Origin: Adiantum capillus-veneris
Lineage: Eukaryota; Streptophyta; Polypodiopsida; Polypodiales; Pteridaceae
NCBI GenBank assembly: GCA_014529385.2
Contig: CM043961.1
Location: 11,702,478-11,766,477, forward strand
Direction of reading: 5' to 3'
Length of the DNA stretch: 64,000 bases
Every line of letters starts with the position of its first letter. Within the stretch, counting starts at the first letter, position 1. The position numbers and the translations under genes were made by a program. Shown in pieces: positions 1 through 11,066 of the stretch. The notes beneath the pieces are model-generated. The model had not been told where the DNA came from. It did no database searches and was given only the letters and a program-made list of their open reading frames with translations.

Positions 1-309
1 ACACCATGCTGCTGTGTATGACTTATACTACAACGAACAAAGATTATGAGTGGCCGTTCAAACGTTTAGAAATAAAGTCACTAGCTAGTCGTACATTGCA
101 AACTTACCTTGGTCGCGCAACCCCGAGAGTACTCCCACCCTTCCTCAGTCACTTTGTCACCGCATTGTTGTGCGCTTTTCAATTGGTTGTGCAACCATCT
201 TAAGCTCATGAATGTTGGTAGGCTCTCCAGACCCGTCGGATAGTGCATCGGTGGTCGTCTTCCCCATCTCCACTCGATTCGTGCCCTTTGTCGCTCTTGC
301 TTTGCATCC

Positions 310-600
310 TCATATTGTGAAATCCACTTTTGTATCACTGGATTGACCAAAGCGCCTGCGAACACGTCTATTGGGTTGCAAGATTGCTGCTTGTTGGCCA
401 GCGTCAGAGTCCGACGAGTTATAATTGGCAACAACTCGATCTATAATAGATGGATCGAACTCGCCAAATTCGCGAACGTGCTGCAAAGAAACACGTCTTG
501 TCCGTCGCACAGCATGCTTGCATTGATTACAAGGACATAAGACCCTCGTTGAGAGATAGGTGTTTCGGTTGGACGGTCCCGCATCCTCGTCACTACTCAT
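310..600 (-). pseudogene. possible CACTA transposase N-terminus (transposase-associated-domain-like)
   Basis: A 96-codon minus-strand frame starts at an ATG at 600. It contains a CPCNQC cluster followed by a basic stretch and LQHVREFGEFDP. In plant En/Spm (CACTA) TNP2 transposases the N-terminal transposase-associated domain typically has a CPC..C cluster followed by a downstream histidine region, so the match is suggestive. The position fits: reading the minus strand, this is the first coding-like segment after the CACTA terminus at 2784, and the rest of the transposase would lie beyond the left edge. An overlapping frame (81-434) may be its continuation after an intron or frameshift. No catalytic residues are visible. 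Confidence is limited because the similarity is short. Confidence 0.35.
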
Positions 601-662
601 AATGAGGATAAAAATCTTATAACCTGGACAACAAATTTAATATTCTATTGGCATTCTTCGTC

Positions 663-665
<3 letters not shown>

Positions 666-736
<71 letters not shown>
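666..736. repeat. (CT)n microsatellite
   Basis: About 70 bp of uninterrupted CT dinucleotides just upstream (minus strand) of the putative transposase start. Low-complexity frames across it are not genes. Confidence 0.95.
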
Positions 737-737
<1 letters not shown>

Positions 738-1009
738 GTCATGTCCAATCCCCGCACACCTCGGTCTAGAGGTGCACGGAGATCAGAACCACCGGGTTAT
801 AATCTCATCTTTATTGGTCAATACCTATATTTGTGGGTACAAGAAATCTACAGATCCACGTCTACATGATACTGCATGTAGTGGACAAAACCCCTTTGCC
901 TCTTCTCTAGCTGTAGCACTTCACAGCATCTTAACATCTTTTCACAGTAGATCTTTTCACTGTTTGTCTAACTCTAAACCCTAAACCGTAAGTAATTCTT
1001 GCGTGGACT

Positions 1010-1155
1010 CGATCTAACGTAAATAAGCATAAATTTAAATAAACGTAAATCTAACTAAAAATAAACCTAAATCTAATTTAACGTAAGTCTACATCTAACC
1101 TAATCTTTAACGTCTTTTGGAAAAGTTTCCTACGACGTTAAAACTCTCGTCTTCT

Positions 1156-1186
<31 letters not shown>

Positions 1187-1250
1187 ACCTAAATAAACCT
1201 AAGTCTAATCTAATATAACATAAATCTAAATCTAACGTAAATTATGTTAT
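1010..1250. repeat. AT-rich direct repeat, left copy, with (GT)n
   Basis: Degenerate tracts built on a TAAACCTAAATCTAA-like motif, ending in a block with 'cctaatctttaacgtc' and a (GT)n run at 1156-1181. A closely matching copy lies at 1675-1900. The two copies bracket the HMA-like gene fragment. Just outside, at 970-985, sits 'ctctaaaccctaaacc', two plant telomere-type CCCTAAA units. Confidence 0.7.
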
Positions 1251-1323
1251 ATTAAAAACAAAGAACTAAACTAACGGGGATTATAAGAACCTTAAAACTG
1301 ATTTAACACATAATGTTTCACAT

Positions 1324-1671
1324 AACTCGGCAAGAGTTGGCATTCTCATCACTAAAGATGTGAGAGTTAACTTCTGACGGTGACGCTACCTCATCTCCAT
1401 CCACATCTGACAACAGCAATTGGCCCTTTGGACCGTTCTTGCTCTTGTTACTAACTTTGAAGTTGCTGTTGAATGACTAGAGGTTGTCTAGATGGTCATT
1501 GTCGGGGATGTAGTGACTCTTGCCGCCCTGAAGATCCACCTTCTTCCCTATCTTCTGAAGACATTTCACCAGTACTTTTGGATCGACAGAGCCCACCATG
1601 AGTGAAGGCAGCAATACCCTATATTCCATTGAGGGCTTTCTTCACCCGCTTCATGTAGGCATCGTAGTCTA
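1324..1671 (-). pseudogene. heavy-metal-associated (HMA/HIPP-like) gene fragment
   Basis: Reading the minus strand, RVKKALNGI is followed by an in-frame stop. After a frame change comes VGSVDPKVLVKCLQKIGKKV, then a lysine-rich tail. This is the second half of a plant heavy-metal-associated domain: the family pattern has VKKAL-GI-GV, then a VTV-G-VDP strand, then the helix with GKK-EL. The upstream CxxC metal site is not seen. At least one stop, one frameshift, a small deletion and another stop ('DNL' then TAG) make it non-functional. It lies inside the CACTA element between AT-rich direct repeats, so a captured host gene fragment is the simplest reading. Confidence 0.5.
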
Positions 1672-1674
1672 TGG

Positions 1675-1900
1675 AGACCTAAATCTAATCTAATATAACG
1701 TAAATCTAAATCTAGCGTAAATAAACGTAAATCTAACTAAAAATAAACCTAAATCTAATCTAATTTAACTTAAATAAACCTAAATTTAATTTAACGTAAG
1801 TCTACATCTAACCTAATCTTTAACGTCTTTTAGGATAGTTTCCTACGACGTTATAACTCTCTTCTTCTTGTGTGTGTGCGCGTGTGTGGATGTGTGTGCC
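1675..1900. repeat. AT-rich direct repeat, right copy, with (GT)n
   Basis: Second copy of the block at 1010-1250. It has the same order of motifs: the 'taatataacgtaaatc' stretch, 'acctaatctttaacgtc', 'agtttcctacgacgtta' and a GT run. Confidence 0.7.
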
Positions 1901-1924
1901 AATAAAAAGAGATAAATGGTATAA

Positions 1925-2020
1925 CCTTTCTATCACCCATGCCAAGTATGATAGATTGGTTATGCCATTTCCCTCTTGAATAATAGGTCTTGAGTTCAAC
2001 TCCTCGTCGGCTAGATCTTT
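1925..2020 (+). repeat. tRNA-like segment, possible SINE remnant
   Basis: The stretch around 1955-2018 reads like a decayed tRNA. A 'gattggttatgcc' D-arm-like part is followed by a CCCTCTTGAA anticodon-arm-like part, then 'gagttcaactcc', close to the B-box/T-arm consensus GGTTCGANTCC, then 'gtcggcta'. The acceptor stem does not pair well, so it is not a functional tRNA. A tRNA-derived SINE head is the likeliest origin. Confidence 0.3.
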
Positions 2021-2059
2021 AGGTCTTTTAATTTTAATTAGTTTCCTACGACGTTAAAT

Positions 2060-2290
2060 TAGTTTCTCTCTCTTTCTCTCTCAATGTGTGTGCGTTTTTT
2101 TGTTTATGCATGTTTTCTCTCTCTTTTCCTCTCTCAATGTGTGCGTTTTTTGTTTATGCATGTTCTCTCTCTCTTTTCCTCTCTAAATGTGTGCGTTTTT
2201 TGTTTATGCATGTTCTCTCTCTCTTTTCCTCTCTCAATGTGTGTGTGCATTCTTTGTTTATGTATGTGTGTGTGCGTTTTTGTTTATGTT
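2060..2290. repeat. 50-bp minisatellite
   Basis: About four and a half copies of a 50-bp unit made of a CT-rich part, 'aatgtgtgcg', then 'ttttttgtttatgcatg'. Copies are nearly identical in the middle and decay at the right end into (GT)n. Confidence 0.85.
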
Positions 2291-2328
<38 letters not shown>

Positions 2329-2351
2329 AACACTATGTGTGTGTGTGTGTG

Positions 2352-2382
<31 letters not shown>

Positions 2383-2452
2383 GAGAGAGAAACAGGGGAA
2401 GGGAACATGAGAGTGAGGAGAGGGAAGGAGCATACCTGGCTCTCCTTCCTCT

Positions 2453-2502
<50 letters not shown>

Positions 2503-2504
2503 AG

Positions 2505-2545
<41 letters not shown>
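2291..2545. repeat. compound microsatellite block (CT, GT, GA)
   Basis: Successive runs of CT (2293-2324), GT (2336-2366), GA (2367-2390), GT (2457-2500) and GA (2508-2543). Long frames in this block are artefacts of low complexity. Confidence 0.9.
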
Positions 2546-2549
<4 letters not shown>

Positions 2550-2578
2550 CGTTACCTGCTCTTTGCTTGAGGGCGTCA

Positions 2579-2607
2579 AAAAACTCAGATCTGAGATCTG
2601 AGTTTTT
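2579..2607. repeat. near-perfect inverted repeat
   Basis: Arms AAAAACTCAGAT and ATCTGAGTTTTT separated by CTGAG, immediately inside the subterminal repeats of the CACTA end. Confidence 0.7.
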
Positions 2608-2624
2608 GGGCGCTCTGTGTTATT

Positions 2625-2784
2625 TTTTTTAGCCCAACCGGCGTCGCTATGAGCGTCGCTATCAGCATCGCTATGAGCGTCGCAAATTTACTTGTAAATT
2701 TGCGACGCTCATAGCGACGCCGGGAAAAAAAAAATTTGAGCGTCGCTGTGTGAGCGTCGCTAGTATGAATAGCCTCTTGTAGTG
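2625..2784 (-). mobile_element. CACTA transposon terminus with subterminal repeats
   Basis: Read on the minus strand, the element begins at 2784 with CACTACAAGAGG, the hallmark end of plant CACTA elements. Behind it are several copies of GCGACGCTCA in both orientations. The arms at 2642-2680 and 2683-2722 form a long hairpin around GCAAATTTAC/GTAAATTTGC. Subterminal arrays of this kind are where CACTA-encoded proteins bind. The three bases beyond the end are 'tta'; the matching duplication lies outside the window. The other terminus is beyond the left edge. Confidence 0.65.
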
Positions 2785-5700
2785 TTAGTGGCTAAGAGAG
2801 GTAGTCAAGGTGATTATTTAATAGAGTCACTGTAGCTAAACTAGTTTTGGGCAATATATTTGTGCTCTTAATGGTGATCTAACGATCCCTTAGAAGTAAT
2901 GTAGGTCTTTATGGTTGGGAGTATAGACCTTTAAACTCTAAATTATGGGTGATATGCTAGTTAATTTACACTAGTAATGAGCCAAGGGGAGAATAAAACA
3001 AAACTTTTATGTTATATGTTGTGTGACCGTCGCCGTACAAGTTTGGTAGGCGGGTGGGTCCACTTTTGTCTCTAGTGACAGAGCCACGAGCCGTAGCCAG
3101 GTTTTGTACAGGATGGAAGTGTGAGTGTTAATAATTCCTGTTCGACGCAGCAGTGGGAGTGGAATGTATGCGGAAAAAAAAAAACAATCAAGTCTGACGT
3201 GACTTATAAAAATAAAAAATTGAAACAAAAAAAAAAAGTAGAATGTATGAAAAAGTATGGAAAAAAAAAACAACAATTAGAAATCAATTTTTTGGAAAAA
3301 TTGGGAATTCAATTTTGAACACCATGCCCCACTCAATAATGCCGTTGCAAGGTTGATTTATTCATATAAAATCTAACATCACCTAACCACACTAACATTT
3401 GAAGTGTAAAGTATGTTAAATCCCCTTGTAAGAGGTGGAATCATCACTCTAATCAAGTTAATTGTGCTAATTTATGCCTAATTTGATGATATGAGTGTTT
3501 GAATTTTGACCTACAAATGGTCAATTTTGGGGCCGATGTGATGGTGCACACACTTGTGTGTGCAATGATGCGACTTCGCATGGAGCAAAGGAATAGTTTG
3601 GAGTGTGATTACGATGTAAGAGCACTCACTTGCTCATGTCAATTCTTGATTGATTAATGTGATTCAATGTTCTAATTATTTGCTAAAATTAGGTGTGTAA
3701 CACAAATTGACCTACACTTTGTACCTAATTTGATTCACTTGGAATGAAATTGATAGTCAAATTGTGACTAATAAAACTTGTGTGTATCAAAATAATGCTT
3801 AATTCTCATCAATAATTCATGTGTGTGCATAAAAATCATTGTGTGTGTGCATGCACCAAAGAAGAAAAAAAATTGTCAAAAATTTCAAGTGTGTGTGCAC
3901 CTAATCTTGAATGTGTGCATACATAAAAAATGTGTGCATACATCAAAATTGATGGAATTGATAGTATATGAGTATGCTAGTTTAATTCAATCATTGAATA
4001 AGCCTAATTGCCCCAAAAATTTGGGCAAAAATTGAGTGTGTGTGCCTATCCAAGACCACTTAATTTTCTATGATTGATGGTCAATTAGGGCATCTAAATG
4101 ATTTTTGATTGTGAAATGATCATGAAAAGTGTGTTCAATCATTAGGCGTAAGCCTAAATGCATTGCTAATTGAGCCAAATTTTATTTTTTGTGCTTAATT
4201 TTTGAGTGTGTGCATTGCTTGATTGGGTAAAATAGTGCTAATTTTTTAGAAATTAAGCATGCATGCATTCACTTATGCTTGATGAGTTTGCAAATTGAGC
4301 ATTGCAATGTGGAATTGATGTAATTTTTGCATAAAATTTTGGCTTAAATTTGGGTGTGTGTGCCTACTCAATGGCATTTGATGTCCAAATTCAAGATGAA
4401 TGATTGGTCTCGGACACTGATTGTGATGATTAGTAGACCAACAAAAGATTGGTGTGTGCATTGTTGATGATTCAATTGATATGCAATTGGGGATGATTTT
4501 GTGTAATACCATTGTCGTACATGTCTATTTGATTGGAAAGGGCAAGAATTTCAATGATATGTGCATTTGCCAATGCCAAAATCAAGTGTGTGTAGTCACA
4601 GCAACCAAATGACAAGTCTGATTGGATTTGAATGATTTGAGATTGAAAAAAATGATCAATGGAAGATTTGATTACAAATTGGATTTGGGTTAATAAGGAG
4701 ATTTGTGTACTCGCTAAGCATGTATGCCTCTTCCAAACATCTGATCGTAAATTGATTCAATTTTGAATGCACACTTGGATTTCCAATGCATGTGCTCAAG
4801 AAGATGCATTGAATTGATGCAATATGAATGAGGTTTGAGAGATAATGTGCATAACAATTGACCGATTTTCAAATATGTATAGTTTGATTGGTATCCTTGA
4901 TTAAGCGAGCACAAATGTATGAAGGTTAATTGATTAATGGATGATGTATTGATCAATTTCTTGCAAAATCTTACACCATGCATGTGCATTTATGAAAATC
5001 ATCACAATGGTATGACATGAGAATCCAAGATGGGTTGGAGCTTAAAATTAATCGAATTCAAGTCGAATTATGGGATGCCTTGGTATATGATTAAAAAACA
5101 TCAAATATGCAATTCTTATTACAAATACACAATTGAGCAATTTTGATCAATGAAAGTCGGTAATGTTTGACACTTTGATTTTTATTATAATGGCAAGAAC
5201 ATCATTGATTGCTAAACAATTTGTTCATTCATGATGTTAACAAGCATTGGTATTGTGCCATTTTTTGGATGTTTGAAGGCACATCTCATAAACACATACT
5301 TCATGTTCTTGTCTTGTTGACCATGGGAACAAGCCCTTACTAGATTTTTTTAATAAAAAGAAAAATCAATGCTTGCTGGCACTGCGGGCCTCATGATATG
5401 CTGAGCCACATACATGTTCAATAAAGCGGGGCTCGTCTCTTTCGGGCGCGTAGATTTCGGCCTTCAATGCCCTCGTTTTTGGCTGCCCTCCTTTTCTGTT
5501 GTGCAGACTCCACCAACCATTTGCTCATGCCCACAATGGGCCCGCCACACCATCATCCACTTGCTGCTCGGCGGCTCGCCAATAATCACACACACACAAT
5601 CTCATCGAGTGACGCATCTCTACTTTGCAACTGAGCCCTACGGCCTGCTACCTTCAAGGCGCATTCCTTGCATTCCCCACCATATTGCCTCACCTCAAAA

Positions 5701-5895
5701 GGCGTTGCCCCATAACGATTACAAAATTGGCCCCACTACTCGCAGCCTGTCAACCAGTTGTGCATTTCACCACTTTTACCGCCTTTGGCTCGACATAGGC
5801 CCGCAAACCTCCACACACAAACATCACTTTTGTCTTTTGCCATTGACTCTGCAAGGATTTTGAGAACTCTCATCGTGAGACTCGAGAGTCAACGC
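2785..5895. other. non-coding AT-rich stretch
   Basis: I see no gene. The sequence is AT-rich with many 'gtgtgtgca' motifs (3530-4700), poly-A runs near 3175-3275, and a less AT-rich patch at 5410-5890 with an unrecognised 149-codon frame (5414-5863) that lacks any known motif. The right end is the target site of element 1. Confidence 0.6.
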
Positions 5896-6830
5896 TGTTA
5901 GAAGCTGGACACACCCCACGGCATCTAACTACTCGGAGGACTATTATTTTTGTAATTATTCGTTCATTGAGGAAAACCCGATTTTTCACCTTGTAAATAT
6001 TGGGACTTACAGAAGTTTTCAGATTGTACCCCAGTTTTGATAGTTAGATTGAGTAAATGGTTGATTTTGGAACTTTAGGGTTTGAGACATTGTAAGGTAT
6101 ATATACCACTTTTTGACCTTAATGAAGGACCTTTTGTCATTTTAAAACAAGTTTGAAGTCTGTGACTGAGCGTATTGTGTACGAGAGAGAGAGTGTGTCA
6201 GCTTCATCTTGACGCTACGTGTGCTACGGTGGTCGGAATTGAGTGCGGAGAAGTGCAGTGTGTTGCCCCCGACTAGAGCTACGAGTCGATACCAACATTG
6301 CGTGCGTACGGTCCGGCTTTGCGAGCTCCTTCTACGAGCTTCATAGGTTGTTTGGGTGAGCATACGTTGTCCGATTTTGCATTGCAGCATATCCACGCGT
6401 TCACATTGAGTAGAACTACACCTTAGGTACTTTAGATTTCGGAAACGAAGACTTGCAGATTTCGGCCAGACATCCTACGTGTTTCTGCACCGGGTGTTTT
6501 GGGTCGTGATTTTGGTACATAGACCTTAGGGAGAGCGGCCTATTGGTATGAGTAGGGTCTCCTTCAAGTTCTATGGTGTTTCGAGATTGTTTGATGGGTG
6601 TTCAGCTCTAGAAAGCGTTGTAGGAAGTTTCCTCTTTTGCACTTTTGAAGGTTGTGACTTAGACAATTGGTAGAGACCTCTGTAGGAATTAGTTAGCAGT
6701 CGGTCGAGTGTAGGTTGACACCTTATGCTTGCTTCCACACGCCTGCGGGTCGAGCTTCGTCCTTAGCTGACATTACATGTTAGGTGAGTTCTCACTGTGC
6801 TGACGTCCGTCGCGGCGTATCCGTCCAACA
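5896..6830 (+). repeat. element 1 5' LTR
   Basis: Starts TGTTAGAAGC and ends CGTCCAACA, 935 bp, matched along its length by 24677-25609. It holds a TATA-like palindrome at 6096-6107 and a half-copy (AGACATCCTACG, 6468-6479) of the palindrome repeated inside the element. Confidence 0.95.
6072..6107 (+). promoter_or_regulatory. LTR core promoter candidate (telo-box plus TATA)
   Basis: 'actttagggtttg' contains the reverse complement of the plant telo-box AAACCCTAA. It is followed 13 bp later by GGTATATATACC, a TATA-box-like palindrome. The arrangement is kept in the 3' LTR (TATA at 24877-24888). Telo-box next to TATA is a known layout of plant housekeeping promoters; its function here is inferred. 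Confidence 0.5.
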
Positions 6831-6831
6831 T

Positions 6832-6851
6832 TGGCGCCGCTGCTGCCGGGG
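6832..6851 (+). promoter_or_regulatory. primer binding site, tRNA-Asp-like
   Basis: TGGCGCCG followed by CTGCTGCCGGGG begins one base after the 5' LTR. The 3' end of plant tRNA-Asp is complementary to TGGCGCCGTTGCCGGGG. This site matches both halves, with a 3-base insertion and one C for T in the middle. Confidence 0.75.
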
Positions 6852-8660
6852 ACGAAAACCTTAGGTAGGTGACCGAGACTAATCCTTGAGGATTGGGATT
6901 TTTGGCTTGCCAAAAGTCTTGTTTTACATTTAGATAGGATCAGAGGGTGGAGGACTCTCTAGGTCTTAGAGGGAGTCTAGGAAGCGTGTGTCTGGCCTAG
7001 ATCCTTCGACTTAGGTAGATGAGGTTGACTTAGGTAGTTTTAGGTAGTAGTCGAGTTGTAGAGTAGGAGTTGGAGTGGTAGAAGCGGTGAGAGGAGATCT
7101 TGAGAGTCCGGAGAGGCCAAAAAGCAACCAAAAACACCATTATCACCATTTCACATGATAGGTAGGAGTAGAGTAAGTAGGACATCATGATTCAGGATCT
7201 AGAGCATTTCATGCATGTACACTTGCTTGGTAGAATCATTACAAGTTTGTAAAAGACGCAAAAAGACGCAAAAGTGTGTTTGAAAGCCTAATTGAAGTCC
7301 AAAAGTTACAGTGAGTGTTTCTGATAGATCTACACAGCATCAGGAGCATTCCTGTTAGAAAAAACTTTAATTTTAAGCCAGGAGACATCCTACGCATAGG
7401 ATGTCTACAGGCTAATCTGGGAGGAATTTTGGGATTTTGAGTTGACCAATGTGTTTAGGAGGTAGGGTTTACCCTAATTTCAACTGGAAAGTGTAAATTT
7501 GGCCATATCTTGACAGGATAAGGCCAGATAGACTGAAATTGCAAGACATTCTACCCAAATAGTGCCAAAACATTATTTTGAGACCAAAACCATAAGAGGG
7601 CTGCATGAGCATGTCTTGCATGATATATTGAGTGATTGAAAAGGGTTTCACCTAATTTGGGTAAGAAAATTGGATTCAAAGCGGACTTTAGCACTTTTGA
7701 CTGAAAAAAGAAAAAACAGCTGAAATTTTGGACTTTTGACATCCAAACCAAAATCTAAGCATACCACTGGGTTACTGACATCAAGGGGAAGCTGTGGGAC
7801 AAATCTGGGGTCAAACAGGCCAAAAAGACATCCTACGCGTAGGATGTCTTCTGAGTAATTTTGGACTCCAAACTAAATTCTGAGTATACCAAAGTGATCA
7901 GCAACTCAAGGGGAGCCTGGGTTTTGAGTTTGAAGCCATTCTGATGAAAAACACATCCTACGCGTAGGATGTCTAATGCAAGAAAATGAAGCCAGACTTT
8001 GACTTTGAGCATAGTAAGGGGTTATATAGCCTTAGGCAAGCTTCCTAGTCAATTTTGGTCCAATTTGGAGTTGATTAGACTGATCAATACCATCAACAAA
8101 CCGTCGGAGCAGATTTCAGACTCATTGACCAACTAATAGGTGTCCAAATCAAAAAGTAAAAGCAGTTGTAAGCTCAACACAACAAGGGAAAACAACAGTG
8201 CAAAAATCCAGGCAAAACACAGCAGGAGACATCCTACGCGTAGGATGTCTATTGGGGCATACTGCAAGGAAAACTTGACCTGGCATAGACAGTGAGATTC
8301 CATTTGGCTTGAGGGTTCCAGAACTTCTTTCAGAAGTGAATTTGGACCTTGTTTGCCTATTTGACGAAGCAAAGACTGAATTCGGACTTTTTCGCGTAAA
8401 TTGACCAACAACTGAGGGAAGTACTGTTCCGGATTAGCAAACCTAATCCAGAACATCAGCAGTGTAGAAAATACAGTAGTGGTTGAGATTAACTCTCCAG
8501 TTATACCAATCATTACTAAGATAAACTCTAGCAGATAAATGCTTTGATTCGATTGCCGAAATTAAAACGCTTGTGTACAGGTATATTCAGCAACAAAGCA
8601 AGAAGTTGTGTAGAGACTAACCCATTGCCAGGTGAGTGGTTGAATTTGTGATAAATCACG
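6852..8660 (+). other. element 1 leader with four palindromes
   Basis: A 1.8-kb untranslated leader. It carries four copies of a 24-bp palindrome (AGACATCCTACG joined to its reverse complement) at 7383-7406 (one mismatch), 7826-7849 (perfect), 7951-7974 (one mismatch) and 8227-8250 (perfect). Spacing is irregular, but 7383 to 7951 is 568 bp, twice 284. I see no gene in it. Confidence 0.8.
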
Positions 8661-11066
8661 TTGATAAGTTTGATGAATTTAAGATCGGGAAGATACATTG
8701 TTACAGACCAGAAGGTGGCAGGTGACCAAGCTAGCTTAGTGTCCACCGAAGAGAGTGTAACTCAGGCAAGGCTAGATCCGCTAGCACCGATTATTGAGGA
8801 AGGGAGTGATACTGACACTTCGTCAGACAAATCTTTCTTCATGATGGGTAGTCAACAACTAGGAGGTTTCACCTATGATGGACCTATGAGAGGAGGAAGC
8901 ACCTCCCAAAATCCTTTGAATGATTCCAGGCTCATGGTGATCTTCTTAGAGGGAACAAACTCGAGAGGAGCCCTAGTCTATTCAGACTATCGAGGCCGTA
9001 AGTGCATTTGTATCGAAGAGAGGCCAGCTCAAAGATTGGAGATAATCCGAGTATATGATGATGGAGATAGATTTTGAGACGAAAAGGGGAACCACTATTT
9101 AATAGTTAGTAACCCTGAAGATTACAACAGATATGGAGATAACGTGGCAAAAGGGAAAATGGTTTCAGAAACTCAAGAACCGCCACCAAACATTGATAGA
9201 CCCGGCGCTATTTTTATGTATGATAAGAAAACAATCAGGGTTCCAACTTATAACGAGAACGTGGGAATCTACAAGCATGAGAGTGAGAGTATAGTTTCTT
9301 ACTTTCGCAGCAAAGAACCATACGTAAGCGAATTAAGAAAAGATAAGGTTCTTTACTTATTCTCTTATGAAACTACTACGGGGAAGGGCATAGTTTTTGT
9401 TGATAGATACGGGCGAGAATACCAACGTATTCTCCCAGAGGAAGTAGAGAGAGCAACAGGTCCAGGAGCATCAGCATATGCCCCTGAGGAAGTGCCAAGA
9501 GCCGTCCACACCCCAAGCAAGTCAACGAATCCTTTTTCAGATGAGTATGACATTACCTCACATTCCACCCGACCGCAAGCATTCAACAACCAAGACCAAC
9601 CAGCAAACCAGCCATCATTGCAGGCATGGCTTCGACAGAGTGCAACAATGGAACCAGACCGAAGCCCAGCTGGTTATCACGCCACACGAGGGCTCAGGGA
9701 TTTGCAAGAACCACCACACTATTCAAGGTATCAGGCAGAGAGTAAGCCAAAAACACAAGGGTCAACAGAGCCTGGAGGACCACCCATGGAACGAGTTCAA
9801 AGAGAAGAACCACCTCCAGCGAGAACCGTTAGAAATTATGGCTTAGGAGCACCGTTGGGAGAGGAACCAGCCTATTACAGAAGACCTGAGGAGGTGTATC
9901 GACTGGGATGGGGTGATCCAATGATGAGATTTGTAGACCATCAAAGAATTAGACCTTCTCAAGTGCAAAAATGGGTGAACAAGAAATACACCAGAAACAG
10001 AGACCCAAGAGATCATGTAGGAGCCTTTGTGTGTGTAATTAGAGCCGAGGAGGTGTTAGATTTTCCCACCCAATTTGCAGGGTTTGGACTAACCTTAGAG
10101 GATGATGCTGCCACTTGGTTTGATTCTGTAGAGCGTAGAGACTTTGAGTCGATGGAGGAAGTGTTTGATGAGTTTATTGAGGAATTGTCTCAAAGGGGAA
10201 TAGCTCATAATACCGTCTCATAGATCCACAAATTCAAACAGAAAGATGGAGAATCTGTACGAAAGGCAGTCCTAAAACTAAAAAGATATGTTAAGTTCTG
10301 TCCTGTTGAAGAACTGCCAACTCAATCCAGACTTATGCTGATATTCATCCAAGGACTAAGGAATGCAAATCTCCAGAAAGACTTACATATGAAGAGGAGC
10401 ACGACGTTGAATGAGTTGACCAAGGAGGCTCTGTACCTTGTGGACAATTGTGCGGTCTACAAAGAAGGGGAGTTCAAGGACCTTGATGACGATTCATCTT
10501 CATAGCAAAGTGGAAGCAAGTCTTCTAAGACAACACCGAAAGGAGAAATAGAGGTAAACCACGAGTAGCTCGTAGATGAAGTGCTAAAAAATATCAACTT
10601 GTACGCCAAACCCCAGGCTAAACAGCCCAAGTGGTGTGCTATTGAACAAAAATGGACAAACCATGGGACCGAGGAATGTTATTATAACAAGGGATATGTG
10701 AGGGAGAGACCTTACGCTCCCCAAGCTCTAGTAGCTTCCCCTCAAGTTCCACCGATGCCTAGATATCAAGAAGGCAACTTACCAGGACCTGTAGGTGTAG
10801 AAAGACCACAACCGGTGTTGGGGCAACAACCACCCCTACCAGGATTACGACAAGTTGATATAAGATACACACCAACAGTAACTGAATCAGAAGAAAAGGC
10901 TTTGGTGCCTATGCATGCATATTATGAAGATCCCAATGGATATGCGGCAAACCCTGTCTATTATCCACCGGAAGAACCCTCGACACCAGAACCATGGAGC
11001 ATGATAGGGAATCAAGGACCACCAACTGCTGCACCGGCCGCACAGGAGAAGGAAGATATAGCTTAG
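8661..11066 (+). pseudogene. gag: element 1 gag, N-terminal and core part
   Basis: One reading frame runs from an ATG at 8661, where MNLRSG resembles the start of many plant gypsy Gags. It is broken by stops at 9075, 10221, 10503 and 10566. The Gag core (retrotrans_gag type) lies around 9950-10450: a VQKWV...YTRN entry, GFGLTLEDDAATWFDS, then LKRYVKFCPVEELP and TKEALYLVDNC. Gag builds the cytoplasmic particle in which the RNA is reverse-transcribed. The middle (9480-9800) is proline- and glutamine-rich and looks disordered. The same protein is recognisable, reversed, at 38780-40509. The stops look like decay rather than programmed events. Confidence 0.8.

Noticed and set aside
2084-2601. Long frames of up to 171 codons on both strands
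   Set aside because: They are translations of CT, GT and GA microsatellites and the 50-bp minisatellite, with no protein-like composition.
5414-5863. 149-codon plus-strand frame
   Set aside because: No recognisable motif; it lies in the flank of element 1 and could arise by chance in a less AT-rich patch.
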